This document shows, in pieces, positions 25,333-34,428 of a stretch of 64,000 nucleotides of DNA (position 1 is the stretch's first letter; each line of letters opens with the position of its first letter). The translations under genes were made by a program, and so were the position numbers. Where the stretch lies: NCBI RefSeq assembly GCF_002876705.1, contig NZ_MDAG01000025.1:1-64000 (forward strand). Reading direction: 5' to 3'. The notes beneath the pieces are model-generated. The model saw only the letters and a program-made list of their open reading frames with translations, made no database searches and was not told where the DNA came from. Source of the DNA: Enterovibrio norvegicus_B. Lineage in GTDB: Bacteria; Pseudomonadota; Gammaproteobacteria; Enterobacterales; Vibrionaceae.

Positions 25333-26103
25333 GTGCACATTGCTTTATCTTGCGACGCGCCAGCGCGTGCAGATACCCTGGCTGAGATTGCTCAGCGCTG
25401 GGGTCTTACCCATGATGCGGATGCCATATTCGCCCTCGTTTTAACCGAATCCCGTTTAGAGCTTCGTAAGCTTGATGAGCCTAAGTTGGGCGCGGTATAC
25501 GTTGATTTGGTTGGCGGTGCGGCGGGACATCGACGCAAATTTGGTGGTGGCAAAGGGCAATCCATCGCCAAAGCGGTTGGGTTGAACAAAGGCGCGACAC
25601 CGACGGTGCTTGATGCCACGGCGGGTTTGGGTCGTGATGCATTCGTATTGGCGTCGTTAGGCTGTAAGGTGCAAATGGTTGAGCGTCACCCTGTGGTGGC
25701 TGCATTGCTTGAAGATGGATTAATGCGTGCTAAAGCGGATGCGGACATCGGCGGCTGGGTCAGTGAACGTTTGTCGATGGTGCATGCTTCTAGCCATGAT
25801 GCGTTAAACCAATTGGTGAGTGACGCCACGTTGACTCGCCCAGATGTTGTATACCTCGACCCTATGTATCCGCATAAAAAGAAATCGGCACTGGTGAAAA
25901 AAGAAATGCGTGTCTTTCAATCATTGGTCGGTGCTGACAACGATGCCGATGGCTTGTTTGCGCCAGCTTATGAGCTTGCGACCAAACGAGTGGTCGTGAA
26001 GCGTCCTGATTACGCGGAATTTCTTGCCGATAAAACGCCATCGACGCAGATAGAAACCAAGAAGAATCGCTTTGATGTGTATGTAAAAGCAGCAATGCGC
26101 TGA
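25333..26103 (+). CDS. rsmJ: 16S rRNA (guanine1516-N2)-methyltransferase RsmJ
   Basis: A SAM-dependent methyltransferase acting on G1516 of 16S rRNA. The GTG start at 25333 (GGAG 25322-25325) gives 256 residues beginning MHIALSCDAP, matching the E. coli length; longer TTG/ATG starts at 25270/25288 are less likely. Signatures: ELRKLDEPKLGAVYVDLVGG, HRRKFGGGKGQ, LDATAGLGRDAFVLASLGC, VYLDPMYPHKKKSALVKKEM and VVKRPDYAEF. Confidence 0.95.
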   Translation: MHIALSCDAPARADTLAEIAQRWGLTHDADAIFALVLTESRLELRKLDEPKLGAVYVDLVGGAAGHRRKFGGGKGQSIAKAVGLNKGATPTVLDATAGLGRDAFVLASLGCKVQMVERHPVVAALLEDGLMRAKADADIGGWVSERLSMVHASSHDALNQLVSDATLTRPDVVYLDPMYPHKKKSALVKKEMRVFQSLVGADNDADGLFAPAYELATKRVVVKRPDYAEFLADKTPSTQIETKKNRFDVYVKAAMR

Positions 26104-26140
26104 TCGCGTCATCAAGAGCTGAAAACCGGAGACTGAAGCG

Positions 26141-26296
26141 TTGGCAAAAACACTGTGTGACTGGAAGAGCCGAGACATTGAAGGCGATTTGTCAGAACTG
26201 ACAAAACTGGTCAAAAAACCAGAGTTCGTGTGCAAGAAGTGCGCACGGGTAGCGAACACCAAAAAAGTGCTGTGCAAACCCATATCACTCAAGTGA
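26141..26296 (+). CDS. 51-aa cysteine-containing small protein
   Basis: A frame too short for most gene callers: TTG start at 26141, GGAG at 26128-26131, stop at 26296. The product begins MAKTLCDWKSRDIEGD and contains FVCKKCARVANTKKVLCKP, with cysteines at 6, 31, 34 and 45 that could bind one zinc or an iron-sulfur site. Small proteins starting MAKTLCDW and carrying a CxKCAR motif occur in other gammaproteobacteria, to my recollection, with no known function. It follows rsmJ by 37 bp and is probably cotranscribed. Confidence 0.8.
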   Translation: MAKTLCDWKSRDIEGDLSELTKLVKKPEFVCKKCARVANTKKVLCKPISLK

Positions 26297-26370
26297 TTAG
26301 GTTTAGCGAATACAATATAACGTACAAATGATAACGCCCCCGAGTCGGAGGCGTTTGAAGGGCGTGGGGT

Positions 26371-26463
26371 TTACTCCATGCCTTTGACCATCAGTACCGT
26401 TAGCAGACCGGTAACTACCGATACCAACAGGCCTGAGATGATCATCCAAGGTAACATATCCAT
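26371..26463 (-). CDS. 30-aa single-helix membrane peptide, unknown
   Basis: An ATG-to-TAA frame encoding a 30-residue peptide that starts MDMLPWMIIS and is one hydrophobic helix (about 6-25) capped by Lys-Gly-Met-Glu. The ribosome binding site is weak (GTGAG about 13 nt before the ATG). A GC-rich hairpin, AACGCC/GGCGTT, at 26333-26355 lies just beyond the stop, consistent with a one-gene unit. No family recognised. Confidence 0.45.
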   Translation of the reverse strand: MDMLPWMIISGLLVSVVTGLLTVLMVKGME

Positions 26464-26630
26464 GATCAGTTGAGCTCACTTTACAAATTTTAGCGTTATA
26501 GTTTTTGTTACCGTTCTATTTGATACCAGTTACCTTGCCTTAACAATACGCTGTAAATAGCAGTTAATCATTATTAACGACTTGAAACACATGGGGTTGT
26601 TAATCGGTCTATTTGCTAAATTTGTGAATA

Positions 26631-26656
26631 AAAAAACGCCCGTTTGGGCGTTTTTT
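26631..26656. terminator. Bidirectional terminator after hemY
   Basis: A perfect 11-bp stem AAAAAACGCCC/GGGCGTTTTTT with loop GTTT, 42 bp beyond the hemY stop, which is on the minus strand. It closes the hemCDXY operon. Confidence 0.88.
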
Positions 26657-26697
26657 GTATCTGTGATTTTTCGCCTGCTTTAGGCGATTTGCCGATG

Positions 26698-27891
26698 CTA
26701 CGACGAAGACGTTGGAGGCAATGCCAGCTTCAACGCTTCACGTGAAACGCTGTTGGCAATGCCTGATTCGTTGAGCTTCTCCAACGTATCAACCAGCCAA
26801 GCATAGTCGGTCACGTCTGGGCGAGCTTCCAGCGCGCGCTCAAAGTGCTGTCTTGCCTCAGCCCATTTTCCTTCTCGGAAATACAATTGTCCCAATGCAC
26901 TGTTGGTCACTGGGTTGTTTTCGTTGTAACGCAGCAACTCTCGAAGTTTTAAGATCACTGGGTGGTAATCAGGCAGCGTAAGCTCAGGAATCAAGCTGAT
27001 CAGCGACTCGTCAGGCTGCTTCTTCAGGTTTTCACGTAAAATTACATACGCTTCTGAATCTGCACGGCGAGCAATCAACTGTTTCACCAAACACGCAATC
27101 AATGACGTTTGCTGACGTGCCGCGCGTGACAAACTGTTCCAGTGTGCCAGTAAGCCATCGCTGCCTTTCTGGGTCGCGATGTAAGCCATCAGACCACATT
27201 CCGCCTTTATCTCAAGCTTATGGACTTCTTCATCAGAGAGCGCTTTAACGCGCTTCAGAGACGGCAATAAGCGAATGAGAGCCTGCCAATCTTGCAGTTG
27301 CAGATAGGTATCTTTTAGCAGTGTCAGCAAAATCGCATTGCGCGGGTGTGCATCAATCAAACCTTGCAGACTGGCGAGTGCCTCTTCGTACTGCCCTTGG
27401 CGGTATTGAAGCTTGGCGCGTGTCAGAGACGTCGCCAAATTGTCGGAGCCAAAGTCCGCCGCTTTTTGTAGGTAGCGGTCACGGCTTTCGACATCACCAC
27501 GCCCTTGTGCGGCTTCCGCAGCGGCAAGGCAGTTCAACAAAGGAGCATCGCTATGTGAAGCGCCTTTGACGACCAATTTCTCCGCTTGCTTCCAATCGCC
27601 TTCCAGCAATTTCATTAAGCCATCGTTGGTCAGCTTACGTGCTTTCTTGTTCTTACGACCAGAGAACCAACCGCGGGTTGAACTCGAAATCGAAAACAGT
27701 TTGCGCACAAGAAACTCGAGAATGAAAAAAGCAGCAAACGCGGCGATGACCAAAATGATCAACGTGGTTAAGCTCATTTCAATGGTTTGGTTGGCCGCGG
27801 AGATCAGAACATAACCTTGGTTGCCCGCAAGATCGGGCCCCACGATTAAGCCTGCAATCAGCGCAATGACCAGTAAAAGAATTTTGATCAT
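26698..27891 (-). CDS. hemY: HemY, TPR membrane protein of haem biosynthesis
   Basis: The 397-residue proteobacterial HemY-N protein, not the Gram-positive protoporphyrinogen oxidase of the same name. It has two N-terminal membrane helices (about 1-20 and 38-62), a basic stretch, then tetratricopeptide repeats to the C-terminus (for example LLNCLAAAEAAQGRGDVESR and LGQLYFREGKWAEARQHFERAL). Its role is unclear; protoporphyrin-related functions have been proposed. It overlaps hemX by 4 bp. Confidence 0.93.
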   Translation of the reverse strand: MIKILLLVIALIAGLIVGPDLAGNQGYVLISAANQTIEMSLTTLIILVIAAFAAFFILEFLVRKLFSISSSTRGWFSGRKNKKARKLTNDGLMKLLEGDWKQAEKLVVKGASHSDAPLLNCLAAAEAAQGRGDVESRDRYLQKAADFGSDNLATSLTRAKLQYRQGQYEEALASLQGLIDAHPRNAILLTLLKDTYLQLQDWQALIRLLPSLKRVKALSDEEVHKLEIKAECGLMAYIATQKGSDGLLAHWNSLSRAARQQTSLIACLVKQLIARRADSEAYVILRENLKKQPDESLISLIPELTLPDYHPVILKLRELLRYNENNPVTNSALGQLYFREGKWAEARQHFERALEARPDVTDYAWLVDTLEKLNESGIANSVSREALKLALPPTSSS

Positions 27892-29114
27892 TGGGTGCTC
27901 TCCTCTGTTGGGAGTGCCTCAGCTTCCGCCGGCAGTGGCGACAAATCACGACGCAAGCGGTCAGACAGCGCTTCGCTGATCAAATCTTGGCTGTGCAGCA
28001 CTTCCGGGTAATTCACGGAAATGGTTTGCTCGCTCAAGTGTGTCAGAGTCGTGATGAAAGCTTCTGTCGATTTCGCGTCTTGGTTATAGAAACGCTCTGC
28101 CCATGCTTTTGCTGTGCTCAATGATTCTGCGTACAAACGACCATTTTCGCGATACACCGCCGTGATGGCTTGGTCTAGCTTCGCTTTGAGGTTTTCTTGT
28201 AAGTAGAAGGTTTGGGCTGGCGTCAGCAGCGGTACCACATCACCTTCGCGTTTGCGGTACGTGATGAATTTACCCACAAAGTCATTCATCGACGCTTTCA
28301 GGTTTTGCTCCCAATCGCTGACATCTGTAGAGACTTTCTCAGGCGCAACCTCTTCGGCTTGCGGCATGATGGCGTTCGCAAACGGCAACGTATCAACTTC
28401 TTGCTGAAGGCTGTTCAAACGCAGCACCAGACCATCTCGGTCAATACGCTTGAGTGCTTTCAATTGCATGATGTCTTTTGCCATGGCTTGGCGAATAGGT
28501 GTCATTGAAGGGTCGTTGAGTTCGGCAATACGTTGGTCAGCATTTTCCATCAAGGTGGTTGCTGTTAGAACGTCGTGTACCAACCAAAGCTGACGACCCG
28601 CTTGGTTTACCAGGTATTCCGCCTCAGCAAGCAGCCAATCGTTCGGGCGACGACCTTTCATGTCGGCCAATGCAGATTGTAGGCTGACGATGGTTTTGTC
28701 TTGTTGCTCGATAAGCACTTGCGTGTTTTGCGCTGCACTTGCCAGTGCCGCTTGGTTTTGTTGCTCGCTATCAGACAGTGCGCTTTTCAGTGCATCGACT
28801 TGGGATGCCAGCGCCGATATGTCAGCATTGTATTGCTGTGACTGCTGGTGGCCGTGATAGTAAAGGCCTGCGCCTAACGCAATCACCAAAATAATGGCAA
28901 CAGCCGCTAACTTGTTTCCGCCACGTTTTTGTTCTTTGGCAGGTTTTGCTTCAGGCGGCGTTGATGCCGTTTTCTTCTCAGCATTTGAAGGCTTGCTGTT
29001 AGAGGATTGAGAGCTGGCAGCAGTGTTTGACGAACTAGGCGTCTCCTTGCCTGAAGAGGATGCTGGCGCCGACGTGTTTTTATCCGTGCCTGATGTTTTA
29101 TTCTTGTCTGTCAT
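27888..29114 (-). CDS. hemX: HemX, membrane protein of the hemCDXY operon
   Basis: A 408-residue protein often labelled putative uroporphyrinogen-III C-methyltransferase, though it lacks the methyltransferase fold. It has a Ser/Thr/Ala/Lys-rich cytoplasmic tail (1-65), one membrane helix (about 68-86) and a long periplasmic part rich in coiled coil (ALASQVDALKSALSDSEQQN). It overlaps hemD by 17 bp and hemY by 4 bp. Confidence 0.92.
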   Translation of the reverse strand: MTDKNKTSGTDKNTSAPASSSGKETPSSSNTAASSQSSNSKPSNAEKKTASTPPEAKPAKEQKRGGNKLAAVAIILVIALGAGLYYHGHQQSQQYNADISALASQVDALKSALSDSEQQNQAALASAAQNTQVLIEQQDKTIVSLQSALADMKGRRPNDWLLAEAEYLVNQAGRQLWLVHDVLTATTLMENADQRIAELNDPSMTPIRQAMAKDIMQLKALKRIDRDGLVLRLNSLQQEVDTLPFANAIMPQAEEVAPEKVSTDVSDWEQNLKASMNDFVGKFITYRKREGDVVPLLTPAQTFYLQENLKAKLDQAITAVYRENGRLYAESLSTAKAWAERFYNQDAKSTEAFITTLTHLSEQTISVNYPEVLHSQDLISEALSDRLRRDLSPLPAEAEALPTEESTQ

Positions 29115-29871
29115 CCGAATGTCCCGAGTTGTTCATCTCGTGTAATACGTGAAACAGTGTGCGGTTGGCGGCACTGTTTACACAGCTAATCGTGGAAAAA
29201 CCAAGGCCAATTGCTTGATTGTAAATCCGTTTGCTAGGCACCAGTATATGGCATTCTTTTAGCCATTGCTGGTCACACTCTGAGATTGTCTGACACAAAA
29301 GTGAGAGTTGCTCACCACTGGTCACCACAATAGTGTCGACATGTTCACGACGCCACTGTTCTGTAAGTGATGATAAGTGCTCACTCTCCCAGTGTCGTTG
29401 ATATGCTTCAAAATAGTGGATGTGCGCGCCTTGCGCGTGAAGGGTTTCCCCTAACAATGCGCGGCCACCATTCCCCCGTAGAATAAGAACCGACAGTGTG
29501 CTGGGTGCAGAAAATACAGGCAGTGCTAACATGCCTTCGCTGTCTTCGGTGTGGGGAAGGTAAGCCTCAATGGCGCTAAGTTCTTTCCATGTGACCGCGG
29601 TTTTTTCACCCACTGCGACATAATGTAAATCGTGTCGCCAAGGCTGATTTTGTTCGCGAAGGTGGCGATGCGCATAGTCGACCGCACGAGGGCTTACCGC
29701 GACCACCACGCTGTTGGAAGGCAATGCCGCCAAGGTGTCGCTGAGGGTGTGCAGATCTTTTCCGTCAGAAAAAGACAATAAAGGCGCGGGCAGCGCCTTT
29801 ATTCCTGCTTGGTTAAGGCTATCAGCCAGCTCGTGACACGCAGGAGCTGGGCGAACAACCAATACCGTCAT
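29098..29871 (-). CDS. hemD: Uroporphyrinogen-III synthase HemD
   Basis: HemD cyclises hydroxymethylbilane to uroporphyrinogen III with inversion of ring D. In 257 residues it shows the two-lobed fold with VLVVRPAPACHELADSL at the start, VAVSPRAVDYA, YVAVGEKTAVTW and VVTSGEQLSLL. Sequence conservation in this family is low, so position between hemC and hemX carries much of the call. It overlaps hemC by 4 bp. Confidence 0.93.
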   Translation of the reverse strand: MTVLVVRPAPACHELADSLNQAGIKALPAPLLSFSDGKDLHTLSDTLAALPSNSVVVAVSPRAVDYAHRHLREQNQPWRHDLHYVAVGEKTAVTWKELSAIEAYLPHTEDSEGMLALPVFSAPSTLSVLILRGNGGRALLGETLHAQGAHIHYFEAYQRHWESEHLSSLTEQWRREHVDTIVVTSGEQLSLLCQTISECDQQWLKECHILVPSKRIYNQAIGLGFSTISCVNSAANRTLFHVLHEMNNSGHSDDRQE

Positions 29872-30803
29872 ATTTCGTCCTGATACAACTTTTCAAGAAT
29901 AGGGCGTGCGCCGTCTTCAAGCAGTTGTTCCGCCAGACCGGTTCCCAACTCTTCTGCTTTTTCTAGTGGGCCTGTCACTTCGCCGCGAATGATTTGGCTA
30001 CCATCAGGCTCGCCGACAAGCGCACGAAGGAAAATCTGATCGCCTTGAATCACTGAATAGCTGCCGATAGGTACCTGACAACCGCCTTGTAGGCGATTGT
30101 TCATGGCGCGTTCGCACAGCACGCGGAACGTGGTGTTCGCATCTGCCAAAGGCTCTAACAGCGTGCGAACACGTTCGTCATCAAGACGACACTCGATGCC
30201 CACAGCGCCTTGACCGACGGCAGGAAGAATTTCTTCGGGTTCGATTTCAGCACGAATACGGTCGTGAAGGTTCAAACGTTTTAGGCCTGCGGCTGCCAAA
30301 ATGATCGCGTCATACTCACCTTTATCCAGTTTGCCTAAACGCGTGCCGACGTTACCGCGCAAATCCTTCACCACTAAATCTGGGCGCATTTCGCGAACCT
30401 GACATTGGCGACGAAGACTTGATGTGCCCACAACCGCGCCTTTTGGCAGATCTGCAAAACCGTTGTATTTGTTAGAGACAAACGCATCACGCGGGTCTTC
30501 ACGCTCACAAATCGTGACAAGGCCAAGGCCTTCTGGAAACTCAACAGGCACGTCTTTCATGGAATGCACGGCGATATCCGCACGACCTTCCAACATGGCT
30601 TGTTCAAGCTCTTTCACGAACAACCCTTTCCCGCCAACTTTTGCCAATGGCGTATCAAGAATAATGTCACCTTTGGTCACCATAGGAACAAGTTCAACCA
30701 CCAAACCTGGGTGAGTGGATTCGAGGGCTGCTTTTACATATTCAGCCTGCCAAAGAGCAAGCGGGCTTTGTCGTGTCGCGATGCGGATCGGTGTTGAGTT
30801 CAT
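29868..30803 (-). CDS. hemC: Porphobilinogen deaminase HemC
   Basis: HemC polymerises four porphobilinogens to hydroxymethylbilane on a dipyrromethane cofactor attached to a cysteine, seen in NNRLQGGCQVPIG. Other marks are IRIATRQSPLALWQAEYV, SMKDVP and GTSSLRRQCQ. ATG 30803 has GGAAG upstream and gives 311 residues, as in E. coli; the ATG 12 bp earlier lacks a ribosome binding site. It is the first gene of hemCDXY and divergent from cyaA. Confidence 0.97.
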   Translation of the reverse strand: MNSTPIRIATRQSPLALWQAEYVKAALESTHPGLVVELVPMVTKGDIILDTPLAKVGGKGLFVKELEQAMLEGRADIAVHSMKDVPVEFPEGLGLVTICEREDPRDAFVSNKYNGFADLPKGAVVGTSSLRRQCQVREMRPDLVVKDLRGNVGTRLGKLDKGEYDAIILAAAGLKRLNLHDRIRAEIEPEEILPAVGQGAVGIECRLDDERVRTLLEPLADANTTFRVLCERAMNNRLQGGCQVPIGSYSVIQGDQIFLRALVGEPDGSQIIRGEVTGPLEKAEELGTGLAEQLLEDGARPILEKLYQDEI

Positions 30804-31193
30804 GTTGGCTTCCATTTGTTTCTATTACGCTAATCGTATCATCGCTTCATCGTCCTTGATAACTGAAGGTGATGGCGAAGGTTAAAACGTGCGAAGTGTG
30901 GCAGGATGGGCTAGTCTTGTGTGACGAGGATCTATTTTTTAGGGCTGATTCAGAAGGCGAAATAGAACGCGGTTCACCTTCCTTTGAATCTATTATGAGA
31001 TAGCGTGTTGTCTCTCTCACAGTTTTGCTCATATAGTGAACGAAGTGATGGGAAAACAAGAAACCATTGCTCGCTTTACGCTCCAGCTAAAAACTGTTAG
31101 ATTGATCACGTTTTTGTCCATGGGTGTCGATGTCTTCTTTATTCTCGACCCCCGCTACGTTGACTCGGATGTCGGCAACTTTGGATGTTTATC
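30804..31193. promoter_or_regulatory. Divergent hemC-cyaA promoter region
   Basis: A 390-bp non-coding gap holding both promoters. The clearest site is TGTTGTCTCTCTCACA (31006-31021), which matches the CRP arrangement TGTGA-N6-TCACA fully in the right half and in three of five bases on the left. In E. coli CRP-cAMP represses cyaA from a site near its promoter. No convincing ORF was seen. Confidence 0.4.
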
Positions 31194-33746
31194 TTGCAAA
31201 ACTATGTTGATCAGCAAATAGAGCGCCTCGATGCTTTCAACCAAGTAAGGTTGGAACGTGCTCGAAGCGCTATGCACTCACAGGCCATTAACGTGTTTAA
31301 CGTTTTGCCTGTCTTGCTGCACTTTAACCATCCAGCCATTCCGGGCTATTTGGAACGTAGCGTCGTCCACGGAATTTCTAGTTTTACCCTTTCTGATTTG
31401 CAGCGCGATTTCGTGAATGACTGTGCACTTGCCGTCGACACCGCGATCCCAGACAAACCCCTTTCTGACGAATTCCCAATCAAAGGTCTTTTCTCCATGG
31501 GCAGCACAGCCTCGATGGGACAAAGCCTGTCGAGCGATCTCGATATTTGGGTGTGTGTTCAGCAATGGGTGAGTGAAGATCAGCGCGCAATGCTCGACAG
31601 TAAATGCTCGATGATTTCAGATTGGGCGATGGCACAAGGCGTTGAAGTGAACTTCTTCGTGATGTGCGAACAACGTTTCCGCAAAAACCTTGCCCAAGCC
31701 ATGACCTCCGATAACTGTGGGTCAAGCCAGCATTACCTTCTTCTCGATGAATTCTACCGCTCTGCGCTGCACCTCGCAGGTCAACAACTGCTGTGGTATC
31801 TCGTGCCGCCAGAAATGGAAGATTGCTACGAAGAGTATGTGGGCGAGATGATCGCAAGCGGCGCAATTTGCCGCGATGATTGGGTCGACTTTGGCGGACT
31901 GCCGTCGATCCCTGCTGAAGAATACTTCGGCTCAAGCCTATGGCAGCTTTATAAAAGTATCGACTCTCCTTATAAGTCGGTACTGAAAGCCATCCTGCTC
32001 GAAGCATATTCATGGGAATACCCAGGTACACAGCTTCTGAGCGTGGATGGTAAACGCCGTTTTTATTCTGGCATGTTAGATGTTTACCAATCTGACGCGT
32101 ATTACTTGATGCTGGAAAAAGTGACGCGTTACCTTGAGCGTATTGACGATCACCGCCGTTTGGATTTGGTGCGTCGTTGCTTCTACCTCAAAACCCACGA
32201 AAAATTGACCCGCGAGCCGGGACCTGGTTCCGTGCCATGGCGCCGTGAAGTGCTGTGTGTATTGACCCGTGAGTGGGGATGGAGCCAAGACGACGTTGCG
32301 CGTTTAGATAACCGCCGCAATTGGAAAGTGGAAGAAGTTAAAGAGGCGCACAACGAGCTGCTTGAAGCGCTGATGTTGAGCTACCGAAACTTGATTCGCT
32401 TTGCGCGTCGTAATGACATTACCTCGGCAATCAGCCCTGAAGACATCAGCATTTTGGCGCGTAAGCTGTATGCCGCGTTTGAAGTGTTGCCGGGCAAAGT
32501 GACCTTGCTGAACCCGCAACTGTCGCCAGATTTGCATGAGCCGAACCTGACATTGATCCAAGTGCCAGAAGGCCGTAGCAACCCGCCGGGTTGGTACCTT
32601 TACAAGCAATCACTCAAGCCTGTCGACATCATCGGCCGTTCGCCGCTCGAACATAACCGGTATTTGTCGAAGTTAGTCGCATGGGCGTATTTCAATGGCA
32701 TGTTGACCGAATCGACGTGTTTGCACTCCGTGGCGCGCAACAGCAATGTGGACATTGATAAGCTGTATCAATTAGTGAGTGACATGCGAAACACCTTCTC
32801 GGTGCGCCGTCCTCAGCCGTCATTGCAGGCGTTGTCTAGCCCGTGTGAAATTCGCAAACTGGCGCTGTTTATCAACCTTGAGCAAGACCCAACGTCTGAA
32901 CTCAAGCAGCCTGCTGTGCGTTTCGATTTTAAAAACACCGATATTTTCAGCTATGGACCTGAGCAAGAGTGCTTGGTCGGTAGCGTTGACTTGGTTTACC
33001 GCAACAGTTGGAACGAAGTGCGAACCCTTAACTTTAAGGGTGAGAACGCCATGCTGGATGTGTTGAAAACCTTGTTGGGTAAAATGCATCAAGACGCCAT
33101 TCCACCCGAGTCGGTCGATGTGTTCTGCTATGCCGGTAAGATGCGTGGTTTGATCAGAAACTTGGTATACCAATTGGTTGCAGAGTGTATCGATATGCGC
33201 TTGAAGCCGGTTGATCAGGAAAAACGCCGTCGCTTTAAAGCGATTCGTGTGGCAGACCAAACGTTCGGCCTGTTCTTTGAGCGCCGTGGCGTGTCTGTGC
33301 AGAAACTCGAGAATTCTGTCGATTTCTACCGCTCTATCTCGACCAATAAAATCAATGGTTCGCCAGTGGTTGTGCTTGATAAAGACGGTGAAGTGCATCC
33401 GCCTGAAGTGGTTGATGCGTTCGCGAGTGAAGGGCTTATCCAATTCTTCTTCGAAGATTGCGACCAAGGCTTCAATATTTACGTGCTAGATGAAAATAAC
33501 CGCGTCGAAGTGTATCGCCAATTTAGCGGTGATAAAGATGAAATGGTGCAGGGCGTAAACCGCTTCTACACGTCGTCACAAGACAAGGTGTCGTTCACAG
33601 GTCAGGCGGTTAACTTCAACCTGCCACAGTTCTACGACATTATTCATCATGCTGATGGCCGTGCTCAGGTTATTCCTTACAAGAGTGGTCCTTGGCAGCG
33701 TAGCGCCGAAGCGAACGCAGAAACGTCGCAATACGCGTCGCGTTAA
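31194..33746 (+). CDS. cyaA: Class I adenylate cyclase CyaA
   Basis: Makes cAMP from ATP and so feeds CRP-dependent control. It is a class I enzyme: an N-terminal catalytic domain (FSMGSTASMGQSLSSDLDIWVC, a nucleotidyltransferase-like GS..SDLD motif) and a C-terminal regulatory half. I chose the TTG at 31194 (850 residues, MQNYVDQQIERLDAFNQ) because it aligns exactly with the E. coli start, which is also TTG and keeps synthesis low; the ATG at 31185 has no ribosome binding site. Confidence 0.95.
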   Translation: MQNYVDQQIERLDAFNQVRLERARSAMHSQAINVFNVLPVLLHFNHPAIPGYLERSVVHGISSFTLSDLQRDFVNDCALAVDTAIPDKPLSDEFPIKGLFSMGSTASMGQSLSSDLDIWVCVQQWVSEDQRAMLDSKCSMISDWAMAQGVEVNFFVMCEQRFRKNLAQAMTSDNCGSSQHYLLLDEFYRSALHLAGQQLLWYLVPPEMEDCYEEYVGEMIASGAICRDDWVDFGGLPSIPAEEYFGSSLWQLYKSIDSPYKSVLKAILLEAYSWEYPGTQLLSVDGKRRFYSGMLDVYQSDAYYLMLEKVTRYLERIDDHRRLDLVRRCFYLKTHEKLTREPGPGSVPWRREVLCVLTREWGWSQDDVARLDNRRNWKVEEVKEAHNELLEALMLSYRNLIRFARRNDITSAISPEDISILARKLYAAFEVLPGKVTLLNPQLSPDLHEPNLTLIQVPEGRSNPPGWYLYKQSLKPVDIIGRSPLEHNRYLSKLVAWAYFNGMLTESTCLHSVARNSNVDIDKLYQLVSDMRNTFSVRRPQPSLQALSSPCEIRKLALFINLEQDPTSELKQPAVRFDFKNTDIFSYGPEQECLVGSVDLVYRNSWNEVRTLNFKGENAMLDVLKTLLGKMHQDAIPPESVDVFCYAGKMRGLIRNLVYQLVAECIDMRLKPVDQEKRRRFKAIRVADQTFGLFFERRGVSVQKLENSVDFYRSISTNKINGSPVVVLDKDGEVHPPEVVDAFASEGLIQFFFEDCDQGFNIYVLDENNRVEVYRQFSGDKDEMVQGVNRFYTSSQDKVSFTGQAVNFNLPQFYDIIHHADGRAQVIPYKSGPWQRSAEANAETSQYASR

Positions 33747-33782
33747 ACCCCTCTCTGATTTCTTTTGCCGCCAAACGTGCGG

Positions 33783-33820
33783 CAAAAAAAATGCTGATAG
33801 CGATGTCCCGCTATCAGCAT
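33783..33820 (-). terminator. cyaY terminator
   Basis: Read on the minus strand, an 11-bp stem ATGCTGATAGC/GCTATCAGCAT is followed by seven to eight T. A second hairpin, TTTTGCCGC/GCGGCAAAA at 33763-33787, overlaps it and may help end cyaA from the other side. Confidence 0.8.
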
Positions 33821-33845
33821 CTCTTCAAAAGCCGATCTATGCGTC

Positions 33846-34157
33846 TTACCAATTCACGTCTTCGCCAGCGTGCTTGCTGCACTCTTGCTTGACCATGTCC
33901 ATGAATTCAACGCCTGACTTGCTGCAAATCCACTTTCCGTCTTTGTAAGCGAAATGGAATCCACCTGAGCGGGACGCCAACCAAATCTCTGACATAGGCT
34001 CTTGACGGTTGATAATGATCTGGCTGCGGTCTTCAAAATCGATGGTGAGCACGTTCCCAGACGTCTCATAATCGATATCCGCACCACTCTCGTCGATGCC
34101 TTCTTCGATGGTCATCCATTCTGCATCAACCAGTTCGTGGTATTGGGTTGTGTTCAT
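33846..34157 (-). CDS. cyaY: Frataxin-like iron-sulfur assembly protein CyaY
   Basis: A 103-residue bacterial frataxin that binds iron and tunes IscS-driven cluster assembly. It has the acidic first helix (ELVDAEWMTIEEGIDE...), the NVLTIDFEDRSQIIINRQEP strand region and the WLASRSGGFHFAY sheet typical of the family. It is convergent with cyaA and divergent from lptM-lysA, the usual gammaproteobacterial order. Confidence 0.95.
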   Translation of the reverse strand: MNTTQYHELVDAEWMTIEEGIDESGADIDYETSGNVLTIDFEDRSQIIINRQEPMSEIWLASRSGGFHFAYKDGKWICSKSGVEFMDMVKQECSKHAGEDVNW

Positions 34158-34234
34158 TGCATTCCGTCCTATTGCTTTTCAGTGTGTTGATGCGATTATA
34201 GAGGGCATTAACTTTTGGATCACTGGCATTAATG

Positions 34235-34402
34235 ATGCGAACTACCCTGAAACTCTTTGTGCTGGCAGCCGTCACCGTGTTGTCAGCCTGTGGTCAGCAA
34301 GGCCCACTTTACTTTCCAGAAGATGCACCTGCGCAAAATTCTGCGCCAGCAACTTCGGATACCACTCAGGATACACAGCCTCAGGCCGCCAGTCAGCCAT
34401 AA
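34235..34402 (+). CDS. lptM: LPS translocon maturation lipoprotein LptM (YifL)
   Basis: A 55-residue lipoprotein missed by long-ORF searches because it sits inside an over-extended lysA frame. It has a signal MRTTLKLFVLAAVTVLSAC with lipobox LSAC, then GQQGPLYFPED, the conserved G-x-x-GPLYFP motif of LptM, and a Gln/Ala/Thr-rich tail. LptM helps LptD form its native disulfides in the outer membrane. An ATG one codon earlier (34232) is possible. lysA starts 26 bp after its stop. Confidence 0.88.
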   Translation: MRTTLKLFVLAAVTVLSACGQQGPLYFPEDAPAQNSAPATSDTTQDTQPQAASQP

Positions 34403-34428
34403 CCCAATCTGGACAGGGAAGGACAACG

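Noticed and set aside
34096..34428. N-terminal extension of the lysA frame
   Set aside because: It crosses lptM, has no family match and ignores the strong ribosome binding site before TTG 34429.
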